A stretch of 7,893 bases of DNA from assembly GCA_903834855.1 (NCBI GenBank), contig CAILKS010000037.1, positions 1 through 7,893 of the forward strand, read 5' to 3'. This stretch comes from an uncultured bacterium (GTDB lineage Bacteria; Patescibacteriota; Minisyncoccia; Phycocordibacterales; UBA5272). Positions 5,819 through 7,893 of the stretch are shown in pieces. The translations under genes and the position numbers were made by a program. Every line of letters starts with the position of its first letter. The first letter of the stretch is position 1. The notes beneath the pieces are model-generated. The model searched no databases and had not been told where the DNA came from. It saw only the letters and a program-made list of their open reading frames with translations.

Positions 5819-6448
5819 ATGACAACAGAAAATAATATGTGCGACGGGTGTGATTGTGGAGGTTGCGATATAAATGACTACAGCGGGTCTTTAATTGGTA
5901 CAGAGATACCAAATTTTACTCTACCAGTTTATGTAGATGGAAAGATTAAGACTTTATCATTAGCAGACTATAAAGACAAATGGTATGTGCTTTTCTTTTA
6001 CCCAGCGGACTTTACTTTTGTCTGTCCAACAGAATTGGAAGAGCTTGCAAATATGTATGAACAGTTTAAAACAATTGGATGTGAAATAATTTCTGTTTCG
6101 ACAGACACTGCTTATGCGCATAAAGCTTGGCAAGATGTTTCTCCAGCAATTAAGAAAGTTACATATCCAATGGCATCTGACGCAAATCATCAATTGAGTA
6201 CATATTGTAATGTATTAATTAGTGAAGAGGGAATGGCTTTACGTGGAACTTTTATTGTAAATCCTGATGGAATTATTAAAAGTATGGAAGTTAATGATAA
6301 TTCAATTGGCAGATCAGCAAAAGAATTATTACGTAAAGTAAAAGCCGCACAGTTTGTAAGCAATCATGGTGACCAAGTATGTCCTGCTTCATGGGAAGAA
6401 GGAGATGAGACTTTAACACCGGGGGTGGAATTGGTGGGGAAGATCTAA
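5819..6448 (+). CDS. 2-Cys peroxiredoxin (AhpC/Prx1 type) with Cys-rich N-terminus
   Basis: This is a 209-residue typical 2-Cys peroxiredoxin that reduces hydrogen peroxide and organic hydroperoxides in the cytoplasm. The peroxidatic site is YPADFTFVCPTE, with P62, T66 and C69; the conserved arginine is R142 in LRGTFIVNPDG; the resolving cysteine is C188 in VCPASW. The fold is complete through the C-terminal arm. The odd part is residues 8-16, with cysteines at 8, 11, 13 and 16 (CxxCxCxxC), ahead of the usual start of the domain at about residue 23. This could bind a metal or act as an extra thiol relay. A second ATG at residue 7 would still keep all four cysteines. The gene has its own extended -10 and a strong terminator, so it is probably monocistronic. 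Confidence 0.95.
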   Translation: MTTENNMCDGCDCGGCDINDYSGSLIGTEIPNFTLPVYVDGKIKTLSLADYKDKWYVLFFYPADFTFVCPTELEELANMYEQFKTIGCEIISVSTDTAYAHKAWQDVSPAIKKVTYPMASDANHQLSTYCNVLISEEGMALRGTFIVNPDGIIKSMEVNDNSIGRSAKELLRKVKAAQFVSNHGDQVCPASWEEGDETLTPGVELVGKI

Positions 6449-6480
6449 AGATAGGTTATAGCTTGCAGGTTGTAGGTTGT

Positions 6481-6523
6481 AGAAATACAGAACGGACGCG
6501 AAGCGTCCGTTCTGTATTTTTCT
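6481..6523 (+). terminator. Strong rho-independent terminator of the peroxiredoxin gene
   Basis: A perfect 17-bp stem, 6483-6499 with 6503-6519, has a GAA loop and a GC-rich upper half (ACGGACGC/GCGTCCGT), followed by TTTTTCTG. It lies 34 bases after the stop. Confidence 0.9.
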
Positions 6524-6559
6524 GACCTCTATTTTCTGAGATCTGTTAGTCTCCCCTAT

Positions 6560-6585
6560 AAAAAATACCCAGTCGTTGACTGGGT
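6560..6585 (-). terminator. Rho-independent terminator of the small minus-strand operon
   Basis: Read on the minus strand, ACCCAGTC (6585-6578), an AAC loop and GACTGGGT (6574-6567) form a perfect 8-bp stem, followed by A and then TTTTTT (6565-6560). It lies 22 bases after the stop at 6608. A second small stem, GCGAC/GTCGC (6587-6599), sits between them. Confidence 0.85.
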
Positions 6586-6607
6586 GGCGACATGGTCGCT
6601 CTTTGTT

Positions 6608-6850
6608 TTAAGTAGCAAAGTGAACTGGCTGGTCCTTTTGACCTTCAATTGTTAAACCAACGAAACGTTGATCATGACAGAAGGGTCGATATAGCAATCC
6701 ATCAGATATCAATCTTTTGGTTTCGTTAGTAACTTCCTCGATATCTCTTTTTAGGATAAGGGCAAGCATCTCAGAAGTTAGACAAATTTGCAAACCATCG
6801 GACACCTCCCTTCGTCCTGTTGCCAAGATTTTCAGGATTCCATTTTTCAA
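6608..6850 (-). CDS. Small putative winged-helix protein, TTG start
   Basis: This 80-residue protein is not recognised as a named family. From about residue 28 it reads as a winged-helix core: helix SEMLALILKRDIEEV, a second helix VTNETKRLISDGLLYRP, and a possible wing FVGLTIEG. A DNA-binding or RNA-binding role is inference. The start is chosen at TTG (6850) because AAGGAG lies 6 bases upstream, overlapping the stop of the preceding gene. The same frame is open up to an ATG at 6970, but those residues overlap the upstream gene and have no SD. An ATG at 6871 would give 87 residues and also lacks an SD. It is the second gene of a two-gene operon with its own terminator. Confidence 0.65.
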   Translation of the reverse strand: MKNGILKILATGRREVSDGLQICLTSEMLALILKRDIEEVTNETKRLISDGLLYRPFCHDQRFVGLTIEGQKDQPVHFAT

Positions 6851-6856
6851 TGTTAT

Positions 6857-6862
6857 CTCCTT
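6857..6862 (-). promoter_or_regulatory. Shine-Dalgarno selecting a TTG start
   Basis: AAGGAG on the minus strand, 6 bases before the TTG at 6850. It overlaps the TAA of the upstream gene (6863-6861), a layout typical of translational coupling, and decides the start of the second gene. Confidence 0.65.
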
Positions 6863-7103
6863 AGATTGCATGGCGGAAGAAAGAAGTTTCAGCCTGTTTT
6901 CCCAAACGCCGACGCGGGACAATGGGCAGTTTTTGTTTTCCTGATTTTTTATTGACACCAAACATGTCATGTCGGTTCTTGCTACGTCGAACTGCTGGCT
7001 TTGTTATTATAATGCCGTGAGAAGGCTTATCTATGTAGTAAGGTTTGTCAAAAAAGGCTTGTAAAGCAGCTTGACGATTGACTTTAGAGTTGCGAATAGA
7101 CAT
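6861..7103 (-). CDS. Small, very basic protein of unknown function
   Basis: This 80-residue protein (from MSIRNSKVNRQAALQAFF) is not recognised. It is rich in Lys and Arg throughout, with VRRSKNR in the middle and PRRRLGK near the C-terminus, and has no hydrophobic segment or cysteine. Such composition would suit nucleic-acid or ribosome binding, but that is inference. The ATG at 7103 is chosen because GAGGAG lies 6 bases upstream; the frame is open 24 codons further to an ATG at 7175, without an SD and across a candidate operator. Its stop is 10 bases before the TTG of the downstream gene, indicating an operon. Confidence 0.65.
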   Translation of the reverse strand: MSIRNSKVNRQAALQAFFDKPYYIDKPSHGIIITKPAVRRSKNRHDMFGVNKKSGKQKLPIVPRRRLGKQAETSFFRHAI

Positions 7104-7109
7104 GAAAAA

Positions 7110-7115
7110 CTCCTC
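7110..7115 (-). promoter_or_regulatory. Shine-Dalgarno of the basic-protein gene
   Basis: GAGGAG on the minus strand, 6 bases before the ATG at 7103. It supports this start over the upstream ATG at 7175. Confidence 0.75.
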
Positions 7116-7132
7116 GGTTGGTTTATGAAATC

Positions 7133-7142
7133 TTGTGCACAA
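7133..7142. promoter_or_regulatory. Operator-like palindrome TTGTGCACAA
   Basis: A perfect 10-base palindrome in the leader of the two-gene operon, 29 bases before the ATG at 7103. Because the operon may encode a winged-helix protein, it is a candidate self-regulation site. This is inference from position and symmetry only. Confidence 0.35.
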
Positions 7143-7189
7143 TTTAATGTACTGAGAATAATATCCTATCACCATTTTTAATGATATGC

Positions 7190-7199
7190 TAGTATACTA
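7190..7199. promoter_or_regulatory. Palindromic -10 candidate TAGTATACTA
   Basis: A perfect 10-base palindrome holding TATACT on the plus strand (7193-7198) and its mirror on the minus strand. It lies 51 bases before tRNA-Leu and about 90 bases before the divergent operon, so it could be a -10 for either. No convincing -35 is seen. Confidence 0.3.
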
Positions 7200-7248
7200 A
7201 AGATAGTTTATAGGTTTTAGTTCTTCAGTTGTAGGTAAATAAAAATAA

Positions 7249-7329
7249 GCCGGAGTGGCGGAATGGTAGACGCGCACGACTCAAAATCGTGTATCGAAAG
7301 GTGTGGAGGTTCGAGTCCTCTCTCCGGCA
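7249..7329 (+). tRNA. tRNA-Leu (anticodon CAA)
   Basis: The 81-base cloverleaf has acceptor arms GCCGGAG (7249-7255) and CTCCGGC (7322-7328), discriminator A at 7329, a D arm with GCG/CGC, an anticodon stem CACGA/TCGTG around the loop CTCAAAA, a long variable arm (TATCGAAAGGTGT) as in class II tRNAs, and a T arm GGAGG-TTCGAGT-CCTCT. The anticodon CAA reads UUG leucine codons. CCA is not encoded, so it must be added after transcription. A36-A37-A38 is the usual MiaA target. The acceptor and T-arm 3' strands also belong to the large inverted repeat that follows. Confidence 0.95.
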
Positions 7330-7388
7330 CAGAAAATTAAAAGCACAGGCAAGACCTGTGCTTTTAATTTTCTGTGCCGGAGAGAGGA
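7316..7388. repeat. Perfect 34-bp inverted repeat including the tRNA-Leu 3' end
   Basis: Positions 7316-7349 are the exact reverse complement of 7355-7388, around a CAAGA loop. The left arm contains the last 14 bases of the tRNA (TCCTCTCTCCGGCA); the right arm is an inverted copy of them. After a 24-base interruption the inverted copy resumes with CTCGAA (7413-7418), matching the T loop. The inner part doubles as the tRNA terminator. Confidence 0.95.
7339..7369 (+). terminator. Rho-independent terminator of tRNA-Leu
   Basis: The core AAAAGCACAGG (7339-7349), loop CAAGA and CCTGTGCTTTT (7355-7365) followed by AATTTTC is a standard symmetric terminator just 9 bases after the tRNA. Its perfect extension on both sides into tRNA sequence is not needed for termination. 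Confidence 0.8.
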
Positions 7389-7412
7389 AGTGCTAAACGC
7401 ACTTCCGTAGGA
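7385..7412. repeat. Hairpin insert between AGGA repeats
   Basis: Within the inverted tRNA copy, a 24-base interruption carries GGAAGTGC/GCACTTCC arms around TAAAC. It is bounded by AGGA at 7385-7388 and again at 7409-7412. Removing one AGGA plus the hairpin restores a continuous inverted tRNA 3' end, so it looks like a small insertion with a 4-base duplication. Confidence 0.55.
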
Positions 7413-7420
7413 CTCGAAGC

Positions 7421-7492
7421 GAAAAACTGGTCTACACAATTATTTATAAAAATTGGGCTCAGTATTTTTATAAATAATTTTGTCAGTTTTTC
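7421..7492. repeat. Long AT-rich hairpin in the tRNA-downstream region
   Basis: AATTATTTATAAAAAT (7438-7453) and its perfect complement (7464-7479) surround TGGGCTCAGT. The stem continues with ACA/TGT (7434-7436, 7481-7483) and, after a left bulge of four bases, GAAAAACTG (7421-7429) with CAGTTTTTC (7484-7492). No reading frame explains it. Confidence 0.75.
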
Positions 7493-7635
7493 CTTAGGTC
7501 AAAACTTTGAGTGTTTTATGAATGCCAAAGGCATGAAATAAAATACCAAAGTAATGACAGAGCCTCTTCTCCGTCTTATTGGATTTAATTAGGCGTCGCG
7601 AAACTACTTCGAGCGAAGTGAGGTAGTTTTGTGAC

Positions 7636-7652
7636 CGAGTCCTCTCTCCGGC
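7636..7652 (+). repeat. Exact 17-base direct copy of the tRNA-Leu 3' end
   Basis: CGAGTCCTCTCTCCGGC is identical to tRNA positions 7312-7328 (T loop through acceptor strand), in direct orientation 324 bases downstream. This is the form of an attachment-site duplicate left by integration at a tRNA 3' end. Related degenerate copies lie at 7560-7573, 7671-7678 and 7714-7728. No integrase gene is in the window. Confidence 0.7.
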
Positions 7653-7769
7653 CTCAAAAAGATTTGTAGCCGAGTCCTAATTTATTACGAAACAAAAATA
7701 CCCCAGCGGTGACCGAGTCTCTCTTCCGTATTATCTACAACCTAAAACCTACCACCTAAAACCTATTCC

Positions 7770-7778
7770 TGCTATACT
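7770..7778 (+). promoter_or_regulatory. Extended -10 just before the ATG at 7788
   Basis: TGCTATACT (7770-7778) ends 9 bases before the ATG at 7788, the same near-leaderless layout as gatB. It suggests that a real gene starts here in the genome even though the frame stops at once in this sequence. Confidence 0.5.
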
Positions 7779-7787
7779 AAAAACCAT

Positions 7788-7835
7788 ATGGCGCAATTAG
7801 AAACATCTGTCCGACACCCAAATCCCGTGGTCTGA
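7788..7835 (+). pseudogene. Broken or mis-joined 5' end of a gene
   Basis: The frame starts MAQLETSVRHPNPVV and meets TGA at 7833-7835 after 15 codons. An extended -10 directly upstream suggests a genuine start. From about 7803 the sequence becomes GC-rich, and the +2 frame (from 7801) reads HLSDTQIPWSESIGIAGP... with mostly G/C third positions to the window end. Either a frameshift, a recombination point or an assembly join separates start and body. I do not recognise the product. Confidence 0.3.
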
Positions 7836-7893
7836 ATCGATCGGAATTGCCGGGCCGATCGGTGCGGGCCTCGTTTACAACGCACGACTGGAG

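Larger units (their letters stand above)
7210..7766. repeat. Nested inverted repeat bracketing the tRNA-Leu region
   Basis: ATAGGTTTTAG (7210-7220) is the exact reverse complement of 7756-7766, and GTTGTAG (7228-7234) that of 7735-7741. The two blocks are nested in the right order, so they form ends around a 557-base segment holding the tRNA and all the hairpins behind it. Similar GGTTGTAG words occur at 6468-6482 after the peroxiredoxin gene, so the blocks belong to the spacer-word style of this genome and the pairing could be partly by chance. Confidence 0.45.
7330..7787. other. Gene-free, hairpin-dense region with tRNA-Leu 3'-end copies
   Basis: No credible gene is seen here. In order: the tRNA inverted repeat (to 7388), the AGGA hairpin, the AT-rich hairpin (7421-7492), a palindrome ATGCC-AAA-GGCAT near 7520-7540 nested in TTTTAT/ATAAAA, a degenerate tRNA-end copy (7560-7573), a wobble stem GTCGCGAAACTAC/GTAGTTTTGTGAC (7595-7635) with an inner ACTTCG/CGAAGT, an exact 17-base tRNA-end copy (7636-7652), a short copy CGAGTCCT (7671-7678) and a further degenerate copy (7714-7728). 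The stretch ends in tandem CCTAAAACCTA words. Confidence 0.7.

Noticed and set aside
6872..6970. Longer form of the small winged-helix protein starting at ATG 6970
   Set aside because: The extra residues lie fully inside the SD-supported upstream gene in another frame and have no ribosome site; TTG 6850 has one.
7104..7175. Longer form of the basic protein starting at ATG 7175
   Set aside because: No SD before it, and it crosses the leader with the TTGTGCACAA palindrome and the good SD at 7110-7115.
7312..7728. CRISPR array in the tRNA-downstream repeats
   Set aside because: Copies are irregularly spaced, differ in length and orientation, and clearly derive from the tRNA 3' end; no cas gene is present.

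Overview
The window looks like a chromosomal segment of a member of the Patescibacteria (Candidate Phyla Radiation; a Parcubacteria-type lineage is my best guess). Reasons: a strongly AT-rich sequence, compact single-copy housekeeping genes (an Obg GTPase without a C-terminal extension, GatB, a YvcK/CofD-like protein, MiaA), start codons that mostly lack a Shine-Dalgarno (SD) sequence, and spacers made of short tandem words folded into hairpins. All intact reading frames end in TAA or TAG and no gene needs UGA as a sense codon, so the standard code fits. The lineage is inference from style, not from a search.

Layout. 1-184: promoter and hairpin leader of obg. 185-1159 (+): obg, followed by a hairpin terminator. 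1234-2652 (-): gatB, with an extended -10 promoter directly against its ATG. 2797-3174 (+): an unrecognised small protein with an N-terminal hydrophobic segment and a ferredoxin/HMA-like C-terminal half, followed by a clear terminator. 3223-4083 (-): miaA, interrupted by one in-frame TAA immediately followed by ATG. 4227-5198 (-): the yvcK-like gene. Two sister hairpin repeats flank it. 5436-5666 (+): glutaredoxin. 5819-6448 (+): 2-Cys peroxiredoxin with a CxxCxCxxC N-terminal extension, followed by a strong terminator. 6608-7103 (-): two small genes with good SD sites, the second a possible winged-helix protein, with their own terminator. 7249-7329 (+): tRNA-Leu(CAA). 7330-7787: about 450 bases without a gene, packed with hairpins and partial copies of the tRNA-Leu 3' end. 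7788-7893: a very short reading frame running into sequence of clearly higher GC.

How they work together. Most genes are translation or ribosome housekeeping (Obg, GatB, MiaA, tRNA-Leu). tRNA-Leu(CAA) carries A36-A37-A38, the sequence MiaA modifies, so the broken miaA and a probable substrate tRNA lie in the same window. The glutaredoxin-peroxiredoxin pair is a small thiol peroxide-defence module. The most unusual part is the tRNA-Leu region: the tRNA 3' end is part of a perfect 34-bp inverted repeat, further direct partial copies follow, and the whole stretch is bracketed by a nested inverted repeat. This could be a decayed integration site, a structured RNA, or partly an assembly artefact; the GC jump at the right edge makes an artefact a serious possibility there.
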